In this document: piece by piece, positions 30,943 to 40,343 of the stretch
How the letters are laid out: each line of letters starts with the position of its first letter
Position numbering within the stretch: the first letter of the stretch is position 1
From: Caecitellus pseudoparvulus
Lineage: Eukaryota; Bigyra: Bicosoecida
NCBI GenBank assembly: GCA_965644315.1
Contig: CBFFRQ010000018.1
Span: 806,001 to 870,000 of the forward strand
Length of the DNA stretch: 64,000 nt
Direction of reading: 5' to 3'
The notes under the pieces: model-generated
Databases searched by the model: none
Told to the model about the DNA's origin: nothing
The model's input: only the letters and a program-made list of their open reading frames with translations
Program-made: the position numbers and the translations under genes

Positions 30943-33485
30943 ATGGCGGGCGTGTCAACAACGAAGGCTGCGCTTCTGAAGTCAAGATTGGATCAGTACT
31001 TGAGGCAAAATAATGTGTATGAGCACATCAGGAGCATGATCTCTGGAGAAGGAGAGGCTGACGAAGGCAGTGTGAGAGCAGGCGTCGTTTCGTTTGTGAA
31101 ACGCCAGACTACTTACAGTCGAACCTCCCCCCCTCCACTCACAGACAGAGAAGCTGGACCAAGAGCGTTTGAAGAAGTTAATCACAGAACATGGCCTCGT
31201 GGATAAGGTGGTGGATGCCTTGCAAGAGCGAGGCATCGCAACTAGCTCAGCAACGGCAGCTGGACGCCAGGCTCCTCAAACTGCCCCCCACTCGCCCTTC
31301 ATCACTTTGCCCGCACCTGGACAAGGAAGCATTCCTGGTGCTGCCATTCGAATTGAAACGTCCAAGGGCGGGGCTTCACAGCAGCAGGCTGCTTCCTTTT
31401 CACTCCCACACGCTGCAGCTGCATCCGAGGAGCTGAAGTCAGACACAAGGTACCTACGAGTGCATGTTGTCCAAGGCATGGCATTCATGGAGCACATTTT
31501 GGAGGAACAGGGCAGCACTCGCGGACAGGGAGTCGGGGGCAGCAGCACAGCAGACCATGTGCCCGGCCCCTCGAACGTGTACTACGTGTTGTCTGCTTAC
31601 CACATGGGCCAGCGCTTCGCATCACCCCTTGTTCCTGCGAGCACTGAACCAGCATTCAACTTCACATTTCACGTAGATATGAGCTCGGTTCACCCAGAGC
31701 ATGGGTCTCTGCCCAGCCCTGCCGCCCTTCTTACGGTGAAGGAGCCAATGCGGCTGGTGCTCACAATGGTGACCATCAACCCTGGCCGTGGCACAGGCAG
31801 TCTGGCGGTCCCAGACGCGGCAGTGACCCTGGTTTCCTCATTGGATGTAGAGTGGAGAGGCGTGTTATGCCAGGGGAAGGCAGCATTGACGGTGGAGCTG
31901 CCTCCGCCAGGCGCTGCTGCGGGCTTGACTGAGTTGCCTGTTGGCGTGCTAGATCTGCGCATGGAGCTCGTCCCGCCGACCGGCCCTCCAAAGGCCGATA
32001 CTGAATCGTCTGGCCTTGAAGTTAGTGGCTCTGGGCGGGCAGCGGATGCTGCTGGCCGCCGCTTAGCGCTGGGGGTGCCATCCGCAGCACTCCGCAAGCG
32101 CCTCGCAGACCAAGCAGCGGCAGCGGATGAGGCAGGTCGTCGCTTCTTTGCCTACGCAAGGAAATGGTGGGGAGAGTACTGCGCATGCGGAGTTGATTTC
32201 AAGTGAGCCCGCGCGGCTCTGCGCAGCGCCTCCGCCCTCGCACTGCACTGAATCCGCAATTGCACAGACAACGGCTGGTGAAGGTGTTCGCCGACTCTGA
32301 GCACGGAAGGCAACGGGCAGTGTGCAGCTTCGTGACACCTATCGTTGCAGATCGCGTGCTGGAGTCCCCTCGTCATGCAGCTCGCTTCGTGTCTCTGCTA
32401 CCTGTAACTGTGTGTTCTTGCGCGTGTTCCGCGTTGTCGCTTTTGCTGCCCACCACTGCTTCACTGCCTGCTTCATTCCACAGGATGCCGAAGCCATTGG
32501 CATTCCCTCATCTACCATCAGAGATCGCTGGTTGGAGCCCCGCATCGTGTTGGCCCTAAAGCGCGGTGGCGTGGCAGACCATGCGACGCTGCTTGCAAGT
32601 CTGTTTTTGGGTTTTGGCTTGGATGCATACGTCGCGTACGGCTCAAAGCTAGGGACTGACGGGGTGGAAACGGAGTACGCGTGGGTTGTGGTGCTGCAAG
32701 AGTCGGAGGTGGGCGGGTCCACGGCGCGTGCCCTGGGTGACGTTGCCGTGCAGGTCGCTGGTCTAACGCGAGCGGTGTGCTGGGACCCTCTCACCGCGGA
32801 GCGCATGCAGCCAGGCACGCCTTCGACGAGCGGGGACAGGTTTTGGCGCGTCGGCTGCCTCTTCAACCATGCCTCCTTCTATGGAAACGTACAGGAGGAC
32901 GACACTGTTGCTGCTGCCCACTGGGATGTGGCGGACCCCTCGCAGTGGAAGGCGCTAGAGGGCGGCCACGTCGCAGGCATTCCCCGCCACGCACGCCCGA
33001 CAGTTTTGACGCCGCCTCTCGTCAATACGGCAGAACTCGCTGCGGGAGTGGAGTCACAGGTTCTAGATGCCCTGGCCGTGCATCGGCACGAGCACCACGC
33101 TGCAAGCCTGCCTGTGGACCGGCACATGGGATACGTCCTCTCGCCGGCGTTGGCTGCGTACGAAGCAGAGCGGCTGCATGGCATTGCGCCAGATAATGCC
33201 GATTTTGCAGCTGCTGTGCGGCGGTACACGCCACCAGGGCACACCTTCAAAGGGTGCCCGGTGTCCTTCTGCCACGCAAGTCCATCTCGCATCGTCGCGG
33301 CCCTGCTGCGCAACCCGGTCGCCCAGGACATCTTGGCAACCCTCGGGCATGATATTGCGTTTGCGTTGCGAGTGTGCATCACTCCTTATGCGGAGGATAC
33401 ACTTGCAGTGTGGGTGCTACTTGCGGTCCGGTATCAGCCGCACCATGGAGATGCTGGCGATTCCCTGGAAGGCATGGCACCTTGA
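30943..33485 (+). CDS. CEP76: Centrosomal protein CEP76
   Basis: Four exons join in phase: 30943-31071, 31145-32202, 32268-32403 and 32484-33485, giving 774 residues. In animals CEP76 restrains centriole reduplication; the family has a C2-like domain and a transglutaminase-like fold thought to be catalytically dead. The product follows the family from end to end: an N-terminal helical region, RYLRVHVVQGMAFMEHI starting the C2-like domain near residue 145, FAYARKWWGEY near 380, QRLVKVFADSEHGRQRAVCS across the exon 2-3 junction, FLGFGLDAYVAYGSK, GCLFNHASFYGNV, YVLSPALAAYEAERLHGI, PPGHTFKGCPVSFCHASP and a closing AVWVLLAVRYQ. The first donor could sit 2-3 bases earlier with a different acceptor. 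The protein is longer than the roughly 660-residue human form. The next gene (HECT ligase) starts about 170 bp downstream on the same strand. Confidence 0.9.
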
Positions 33486-33654
33486 ACTGGAGCAGGCAGG
33501 CGCTGTCCCCGCACAAAATTTCAGTGCTCGCGAGCTCGAACTTTGCCTCAATTCATCTGCAGTTGTTGCAGGCCATGTGATAGAATCTTGTTCAGCTGCA
33601 GCAGGCTGCCCGGGTTTCGCGAACGTTTCTGTGGCGTTTCGTGCTGCGCGGCCC

Positions 33655-36600
33655 ATGTTCGATGGCGCAGTGAAGCAGCGTGGGGCCGCAGCCCGGAGGC
33701 GTGGTGCAGGCCCCAGTAGAGCGGAGGTTCTGGCCAAGGCTAGGGAAGATCGAAAACGGCGAGAGCTTGCGAGGGAGTCTGCCGAGGCGGTGGCGAAACT
33801 CCAGCGTAGCTGGCGTGGCGTGTTGGGCAGGAAGGCAGCTGCTGACGTGGCTGCTGCTGACGCCGCCTTGAAGCAAGCTACCTTCCAATCTGCGACAGAG
33901 AAGCTAGATGCTCTCTTCAAGTCGCAAGGGAAAGAGTTCCCGGGACTCGTTCCTCCTGCACCTGCCCTCACCGTGCTGCTGCGGTGCGGGGCTGCGTGCT
34001 CGCCCGTGGTTGTCGCTCATGGCACCCACCCTGTACAGCGGGCAGCTTGGATCGCCGGGCATCTGAGCTCTTCCCTGGAAAAAGATGGTGCACCTGCAAC
34101 CGGTTTCGCCTGGCTCGCCTGCCGTGGTGGAGCAGAGACCGCGCGGTTTGTCGCATTGGTGGGTGGTTTCTTGTCGCAGGCACTCGCAGCAGTGCGGCAC
34201 TGCCCAGGCAAATATCCTGCGGAGAAAGAAATTGTGCTGGCCGCAGCTCGCAAAGTACTGGCTCCATCCACTTGGAAGGCAGCTGCCCAGTCCTCAGAGC
34301 ATGCGGGCTCGGCGGCCGACGCATCGCAGAGCTGGCAGGCACCCAGTGCCCTCAACGCCGTGGGGCGCATCGCCCAACGAATTTTGGTGCACGGAGGCTT
34401 GTTTGATGGAGCACAGGGCACGGAATCTTTGCTTTCAATTGCCTTGGAGTTTGTGGAGGCGGCATTGCTGAGTGGGTGTCGGCTAGCACCAGAGGTGTGG
34501 ACGTGCATCGCAGGAGGGGTGCTGGCGCAGCCTTTGTCTGACGGGTCTGGCCAGTTTTCCCGCCTTGCTGCTGCGCTTCTGACACCTCTTGGTCCAAAGC
34601 AAGATGCTTGGGGCTCCTTGCTTAAGGCTGTGGACCAATTAATGGCCGCAGCAGAGGGAGCCTGGGGTGGCTCTGGTACGGTGTGGCAGGGCCCACTCCT
34701 GCGCTCCGCCTCTTGGACCCGGCGTGCGAGTGTGACGGCCGAGACCTTGGAGCTCGGCGGATTTCACTTGCTCCAAAACGTTTCTGGGCTGTATTGCTCG
34801 TCTCCTGGGTCCACCCTGGCATCCGCTGCCCGAGGAGCAGCCGTGTGTAGGTGCTTGCACAGGCTGGCCCTCACGGTGCCGCTGCACCTCGCATACCGCA
34901 CGAAGGTAGACCCTTCAGGTCATGAGGTTGATCCCCATGCTACGCTATCAGATGATGAAGATTGGGAACTTGGTGAAGCAGAGCTGGCGGCTGCACGTGG
35001 AGAGTCTCTCAGCCACCCTCCGCATTTTGCCCAGCACAACCCTGCCACTGCGATCGCCTACGCTCTACTGTCGTCTGACTCCAGCATTCTGTCACCCACG
35101 TCGGCTCAAGTAGAGCGAAGCGCCGTGGCAGCACCTGCTGCTGCCTCCCTGCTGCGGCCTGCATTTCTGCAGCGCCTGTGCAGCGACATTTTGTCAGATT
35201 CCGACAGCGGAGGGGACCGATCAGAATCAGCAGCAGCGCTGGACTTGGGCGGGTTTATCTGGACCCTCATTAAGTCCCTCACACTTGCCGCTGCCCATGG
35301 CTCGGGCCTGCTCATGGGTCGCCCTTCCTCGGCCGTGACGCGCCTCAGCGCAGCGTGGGCCCGTCTCCGGTCAGCACGCACCCTTCTAGGCCAGCTACTG
35401 AGCACGCTGGCTTCTTCGCTGGACGGGACATGTGTGGCTCAGCTGTGGAGTGGAATGGCTGTCACGTGGGGTGTGCAGGGTGACAAGGCTGGCCACGCCG
35501 TCAGCAGAGCGCTCTCTGGCTCAGACAGCTCTCGCAACGCTGCAGCCTTCGCAGCGCTCTGCTGCTTGGCAAGGTTTCAACTCACAACCATGCCAGATGC
35601 TGAATTCCTTGCTGATGGTGGGTGCGGCTTCGTCCCTCTCGCTGACGTGTCATCTCTCATTGCCACGTTGAACACTGCCCTGTTCCACGTCGGTTGGCAG
35701 GGCGAGGCTGCGCGGTCGACTCCCTTGCCATCCCGTTCAGTGTCGGACTTGGCCTTTCTAACCGAGGGCTGTGAGCTGTATGAGCACTTGTACGAGCGGC
35801 ATTGCAGACACCCAGGTGAGATTGTGCCAGGGGCGGCTTGGCTTTGGCCTCGAATCTCCGAGTCCGACCTGTCTTCCGAAGCGCTCGTGAAGCACCATAC
35901 AGGCGCATCCACGACCACCCCCTCCCTTGAGGTGCCTGGTCACACAGGGGCGGTTGTGGGAGGCCTTTTTGGGGGCCCCGCGGTGCCTCCAGTTGGTGCA
36001 CAGGCTGCAACAGGGGCTGGAACTGCAGCCTCTCCACCTGTCTTCGGTTCATCACGGGCCATTCCCGCCGCTCTGCGAGCCTCCAGGGCGTTGTTTGTCA
36101 TCACCCACGTCCCAATGGCTATTCCATTCAAGCGAAGAGCTGCTCTCTTCGCAGACTTGCTCGCCGCTGATCGTGCGGAGCACCAGTCTGATTTCGGGCA
36201 CGGGCTGCGCATCCGCATTCGAAGGGCATCCCTCCTGGAGGACACCAAGGCCGCCTTCTCTGATGCGGTTGCATCTCGCGGCAAGTTTGCCCTGAAAGAG
36301 CGCATGCAAGTCACTTTCATCTCCGCCGATGGCCACGAGGAGGCGGGCATCGACGGAGGAGGGGTCTTCAAGGAGTGGATTGATGCCGTCACCACGCTCG
36401 GCTTCGGTGTGGACTACGGCATGTTCATGGCCTCGGCGTCGCAGGAGCTATACCCCAACCCCGCATCAGGGGTGTTCGACGGCGGGCATTTGGACCATTT
36501 CGTGTTCTTGGGGCGGCTCCTGGGGAAGGCGGTGTACGAGGGAATGCTGGTGGAGCCCATCTTCGCGCAGTTCTTCCTGAAGAAAGTCCTGGGCAGGGCA

Positions 36601-37311
36601 AACCTAGTCGATGACTTGCAAAGCCTCGATAGCGAGTTGTACAAGAACCTCATGATGCTTCGCGGCATGGATCAGGGCGATGTGGAGTCCTTGGGCTTGG
36701 CATTCGAAGCCACTGTGCCGGGGCTGGATGGTCCACGAGAGGTAGAGCTGGTTCCAGGCGGCAGTGCCGTCACCGTCACGGGCAAGAACTTGCTGCAGTA
36801 CATCGTCAGCGTCGCCCACCTGCGCCTGAATACCCTCATCGCCCCCCAGACTCGGGCTTTTCTCAGTGGCTTCCGCGACGTGCTGCCGCTGGATTGGATT
36901 CGCATGTTCTCACCACCTGAACTGCAGCTGCTCATTGGCGGCACGCCGGGCAAGATGGACGTACAGGACATGCGGGCGCACACAGTGTATGCCGGAGGGT
37001 ACCATGACCAACACCCAGTCATCAAGGACTTCTGGGACGTGTTGGAGCACGACTTTTCAGCAGAGGACCAGGCTGCTCTGCTGACTTTCCTGACCTCCTG
37101 CTCTCGCCCGCCCTTGCTTGGATTCAAGAGCCTGGACCCAAAAGTGGCCATCCACCGGGTGCCCTTGTACCGAGCAGAGGACGCTGCCAAGCTGCCATCC
37201 TCGGCAACCTGCATGAACTTGCTCAAGCTGCCAGAGTATCCGAACAAGGCTTTGCTGCGCGAGAAGCTCAAGTACGCCATTCACTCGGCGTCAGGCTTTG
37301 AGTTGTCCTGA
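33655..37311 (+). CDS. HECT-type E3 ubiquitin ligase, UBE3C/UBE3B-like
   Basis: A 1,218-residue single-exon protein. It begins MFDGAVKQRG and is followed by a basic helix and an IQ-like motif (AVAKLQRSWRGVLGRK, residues 45-60), the N-terminal layout of the UBE3B/UBE3C/Hul5 branch. A long alpha-helical, less conserved middle follows. The HECT domain starts near residue 850, with LKERMQVTFISADGHEEAGID and GGVFKEWIDAV in the N-lobe and GRLLGKAVYEGMLVEPIFA further on. The catalytic cysteine is C1186 in SSATCMNLLKLPEY, and the protein ends SGFELS, matching the conserved C-terminal tail that HECT ligases need. It should pass ubiquitin from an E2 through a thioester to substrate; UBE3C and Hul5 work with the proteasome to extend chains. 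The frame runs open upstream into the CEP76 exon, but ATG 33655 matches the family start. Confidence 0.88.
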   Translation: MFDGAVKQRGAAARRRGAGPSRAEVLAKAREDRKRRELARESAEAVAKLQRSWRGVLGRKAAADVAAADAALKQATFQSATEKLDALFKSQGKEFPGLVPPAPALTVLLRCGAACSPVVVAHGTHPVQRAAWIAGHLSSSLEKDGAPATGFAWLACRGGAETARFVALVGGFLSQALAAVRHCPGKYPAEKEIVLAAARKVLAPSTWKAAAQSSEHAGSAADASQSWQAPSALNAVGRIAQRILVHGGLFDGAQGTESLLSIALEFVEAALLSGCRLAPEVWTCIAGGVLAQPLSDGSGQFSRLAAALLTPLGPKQDAWGSLLKAVDQLMAAAEGAWGGSGTVWQGPLLRSASWTRRASVTAETLELGGFHLLQNVSGLYCSSPGSTLASAARGAAVCRCLHRLALTVPLHLAYRTKVDPSGHEVDPHATLSDDEDWELGEAELAAARGESLSHPPHFAQHNPATAIAYALLSSDSSILSPTSAQVERSAVAAPAAASLLRPAFLQRLCSDILSDSDSGGDRSESAAALDLGGFIWTLIKSLTLAAAHGSGLLMGRPSSAVTRLSAAWARLRSARTLLGQLLSTLASSLDGTCVAQLWSGMAVTWGVQGDKAGHAVSRALSGSDSSRNAAAFAALCCLARFQLTTMPDAEFLADGGCGFVPLADVSSLIATLNTALFHVGWQGEAARSTPLPSRSVSDLAFLTEGCELYEHLYERHCRHPGEIVPGAAWLWPRISESDLSSEALVKHHTGASTTTPSLEVPGHTGAVVGGLFGGPAVPPVGAQAATGAGTAASPPVFGSSRAIPAALRASRALFVITHVPMAIPFKRRAALFADLLAADRAEHQSDFGHGLRIRIRRASLLEDTKAAFSDAVASRGKFALKERMQVTFISADGHEEAGIDGGGVFKEWIDAVTTLGFGVDYGMFMASASQELYPNPASGVFDGGHLDHFVFLGRLLGKAVYEGMLVEPIFAQFFLKKVLGRANLVDDLQSLDSELYKNLMMLRGMDQGDVESLGLAFEATVPGLDGPREVELVPGGSAVTVTGKNLLQYIVSVAHLRLNTLIAPQTRAFLSGFRDVLPLDWIRMFSPPELQLLIGGTPGKMDVQDMRAHTVYAGGYHDQHPVIKDFWDVLEHDFSAEDQAALLTFLTSCSRPPLLGFKSLDPKVAIHRVPLYRAEDAAKLPSSATCMNLLKLPEYPNKALLREKLKYAIHSASGFELS

Positions 37312-37564
37312 GCACTCCAGGAAGGGCAACTCCGTCATGCACGTGAATGCAAATTCCACTCACTTACCTCGGAAGATTCGTGCAATCTCATTCAATGAAG
37401 GCTTACCCCCTTCACTTCTGTGTGGCTTGCGGTGGTGGGGCTGCCGTGCAGTGGCCTTCTGAAACGCTGCCAACGGCAGCCTGCGGAAGCCGACCTTCTC
37501 CTCCAGCAAGGAAGAAGCCCTAGGCGTCACATACGGCAGCTGTGCGAGGTTGAAGCCCGTAAGG

Positions 37565-40228
37565 ATGGCGGTGGATCACGGCATCGCGGGAAGCCATGCG
37601 TTTCATGTGAACTTTCACGGGTAGGCAAACCTCAGCTGGCGTTTCATTGTCGTTGGGCCTGCAGTCGTTTGACCCGCCGCTTTTGGCTCGCTTGCGCAGG
37701 GCTGACTATGTTCTGACTCTCGTAGTTGGTGATAGCCAAGAGAGTGGTGCATCCACGTTGATCATTGACCTTGAACAAGATGGGACAGAGAACCGCTGGA
37801 CGGCTGAGTTTGGCGCTGCCTGTGAGGTTGGCCAAGCGGACCGCGAAGCAGCACGCTTCACCCTGCAGCCTTGCACTCGGCGCAGACATCGAGGACATCA
37901 CGCAAAAGACGGGAAACTACAAAAGGTTCCCCGTCTTCGTGAAGATGCTGCGGAGTGCGATCAACCGCGAGTCTGACTCTGTGTTTGTCGACCTGCTCAC
38001 CTACTCAGACCTTGTGCGTTCGACCGCCTTGCCTGCTTCGAGTAGCAACAAACAGGTGTGCGGCACACCGCCCTACAACTGCACAGGAAATGCTGAAGAG
38101 TCGGAAGCAATCAGCGGGTGGCGTGGACGCAAGCGTGGCCAGCGGAGCGTCTGCAGCAGCCATGCGAAACGCATCTAAGCGCTACCTCATCATGACCTAC
38201 GCCGTGGAGTTCGACCGAGTGCACTACCCGCTCCCCTTGACCTTCCAGAGTGAACCCAGTGCTGCCTCCCTGCAGCGCACCATTTCCCGCCTTCAAGGGG
38301 AGGTGGCTCGCTTCAAGAGCATGGCGGCTGGCTTGCAGCAAGGAAGTACAGGTGGCATGTCCGCAGCGTTCTCTCGCCTGCAGCAAGAGAACGATGCGCT
38401 CAGAGCACAAAACGCGCATTTGCGCTCGTCCCTCAGCAGTTGCCAAGCCTCTCAGCGTGAGCTGCAGTCCGCAGCAACCGCTGCAGAAACTGGGAGGGGT
38501 AAGGCTGAGGAGGCCCTTGACCGCTTGAAGGGCGCTTCCAGAGGAGAGGTGAAGCGCCTGCGGGCCGAAGTGACAGCCTTGAAGGAACAGTTAGTCCACG
38601 TCCATCATGCAGCTGAAGCCAACGCAGCTGCGGCGGGTTCTGCAGAAGCAGAGGCTGCCGAGGAGTTGAAGCAGACCAACACAAAGCTGCGAGCCAGAAT
38701 TAGGGACTTGACTCGCCAGATGGCACTGCATGGCATCAAGCCTAGGACCTCTGGGAGCGGTGTGGGCCGCAGGGGCACCCCTACTCGAGGCGTCTCAGGC
38801 TCCAGGGCTCGAGGAGCGGGCAGACAAGCAGGGCGAGCTGGCAGTAGAGGCTCCGCCGCCGGAGCTGCGTACAAGGCCCGGACACCATCCCCCGCTGGCA
38901 GCAGGGGGCGAAGCCGCTCCACGAAGTACTCCAGACCTTGGGCAGCCGGCCCCAGCCCAGGGCGCAGGTCAGAAGCAGGGTCGGTGGCCAGTTCTGTGGG
39001 TTCTCGAGCAAGCTCCACGGGCAGTCGCCGAAGTGTGCGATCCTCTGGCAGTGCGGCATCAGGGGGCCTAAAGCGCAGACACTCCAGTGGAAAGTATGGG
39101 TACGATCCCGTTGCGTATGCCAAAGCACGAAGAGAAAAGATTGAAGCGGCAAAAGCCAAGCGCCGTGGCACCCCAACAAGGCGCACTAGGCCAGGATCTG
39201 TCGGCCAACGCACGCCCGGCGGAAGGTCTGTCGCTTCAGGCACATCGAAAGGGCGGTCTTCTCAGGCAGTGCCACGCCGCGACAGCTCTCGAAGGCAAAC
39301 CACCCCCAAACGGGGGGCTCTGCCAGCCTACATGCGCAGCCCAGGTGGACGCTCTGTGGGCTCGGCAGGCAGTTACGGGAGTGTTGGCAGTGCATTTTCG
39401 ACAGGCTCACGACGTTCTGGTGCAGGGCGGCAGCGCACCTGGGACAGGCCTTGGCGCACAAGCCCCAAGTCTTCGTCCAAGGCACCGACGAAGTCTGCCC
39501 GGGGGCGCGCCCAAGAGCCAAAGAAGCAGTCGCCACGAAGGCCAAAGACGGGGCCAGGGCGTCAATCACAACCTCACCCTGCGCATGGCACCTCTTCGTC
39601 TCCGCACGAACAGCAGGTGCCAAGTCAGGGCCAAGCTGAGCCGCAGCCACATGCGGCAGCCATGGCCGCACCGCACGCCCACGCCCACAGCAGCTCATTC
39701 ATGGCACCTGAGCATAGTCAGGCGCACACTTTCGTCGCCGGCGTCAGTGCACCACGACAAGCGTGGGCTGCGCCTCAGGCTGCGCCTCGAAGCCCAGGCC
39801 TGGGGCGTTCCTTGCAGCACCCGCCCAGCGTGCCGGTGAGTGGGAGGGCTGATGAAGTAGACGAGGAAGGCATGTCTGCTTCGGGGGCAGCGCTGGGCAT
39901 GAGCACCGGGAGGAGTCGCGGCCTCGCTCACAAGCAAGGGCAAAGCAGGCCCAGCAGCAGCGGCGGATTCATATCCCCTCCGGCGCAAGCAACAGGCACC
40001 ATGCATGTGCTGTCCACGGGGTACGCCCCTGGAACAGCTGCAGTCCAAGGGCATCCAGGGGGGGCAGCAAGCGTAAGTGCTAGTCAGGGACTGTCCCACC
40101 AGCATGGCAGTGTGGACTCACAAGCAGAGATTTCCGCGATCGACCAGCGCCTGCAAGCGTTGCAGGACTTCCTGAAGGCCACAAAGGAAGGTCGCAGCGT
40201 GCCTGCACCCGTGGCGGGGGCACAATGA
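37565..40228 (+). CDS. CCDC61: CCDC61 / VFL3 basal-body protein
   Basis: Four exons join in phase: 37565-37620, 37700-37821, 37886-38013 and 38087-40228 (815 residues). CCDC61 (VFL3 in Chlamydomonas) is a SAS6/XRCC4-like fold protein that positions and orients basal bodies and builds their fibres. The head domain spans the introns and tracks the family: HVNFHGADYVLTLVV, NRWTAEF, then YIEDITQKTGNYKRF, SVFVDLLTYSDL and, after the last intron, EMLKSRK and KRYLIMTYAVEFDRVHYPLP (about residues 133-152). A coiled coil runs from about 160 to 310. The rest (about 315-790) is a Ser/Arg/Gly-rich basic tail with repeated RTP/RGTPTR motifs, which may bind microtubules. The ATG of exon 1 was chosen because exon 1 recovers the conserved first strand. 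The tail is longer than in the animal protein. Confidence 0.88.
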
Positions 40229-40343
40229 TGCTGGTGACAATTAATCGAGTATTGTACTAATCGCATAGAGTCTCTTGCTATCTTGGGTGAGAGCAGTCGT
40301 CGCGGCACCATGCCGTGGCTTGAAGGCAGCGCCAGGCTGGCAA

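Noticed and set aside
33067-33654. Upstream extension of the HECT ligase frame
   Set aside because: It overlaps the last CEP76 exon in another frame, and ATG 33655 matches the family N-terminus.
37647-37976. Continuous frame as a separate small gene upstream of CCDC61
   Set aside because: Its conserved part is exon 2 of CCDC61; the start is not ATG and the phase fits a splice acceptor at 37699/37700.
39087-39839. 250-codon plus-strand frame overlapping the CCDC61 tail
   Set aside because: It lies in another frame of the same exon, and its residues reflect the repetitive Ser/Arg codons; CCDC61 explains the region.
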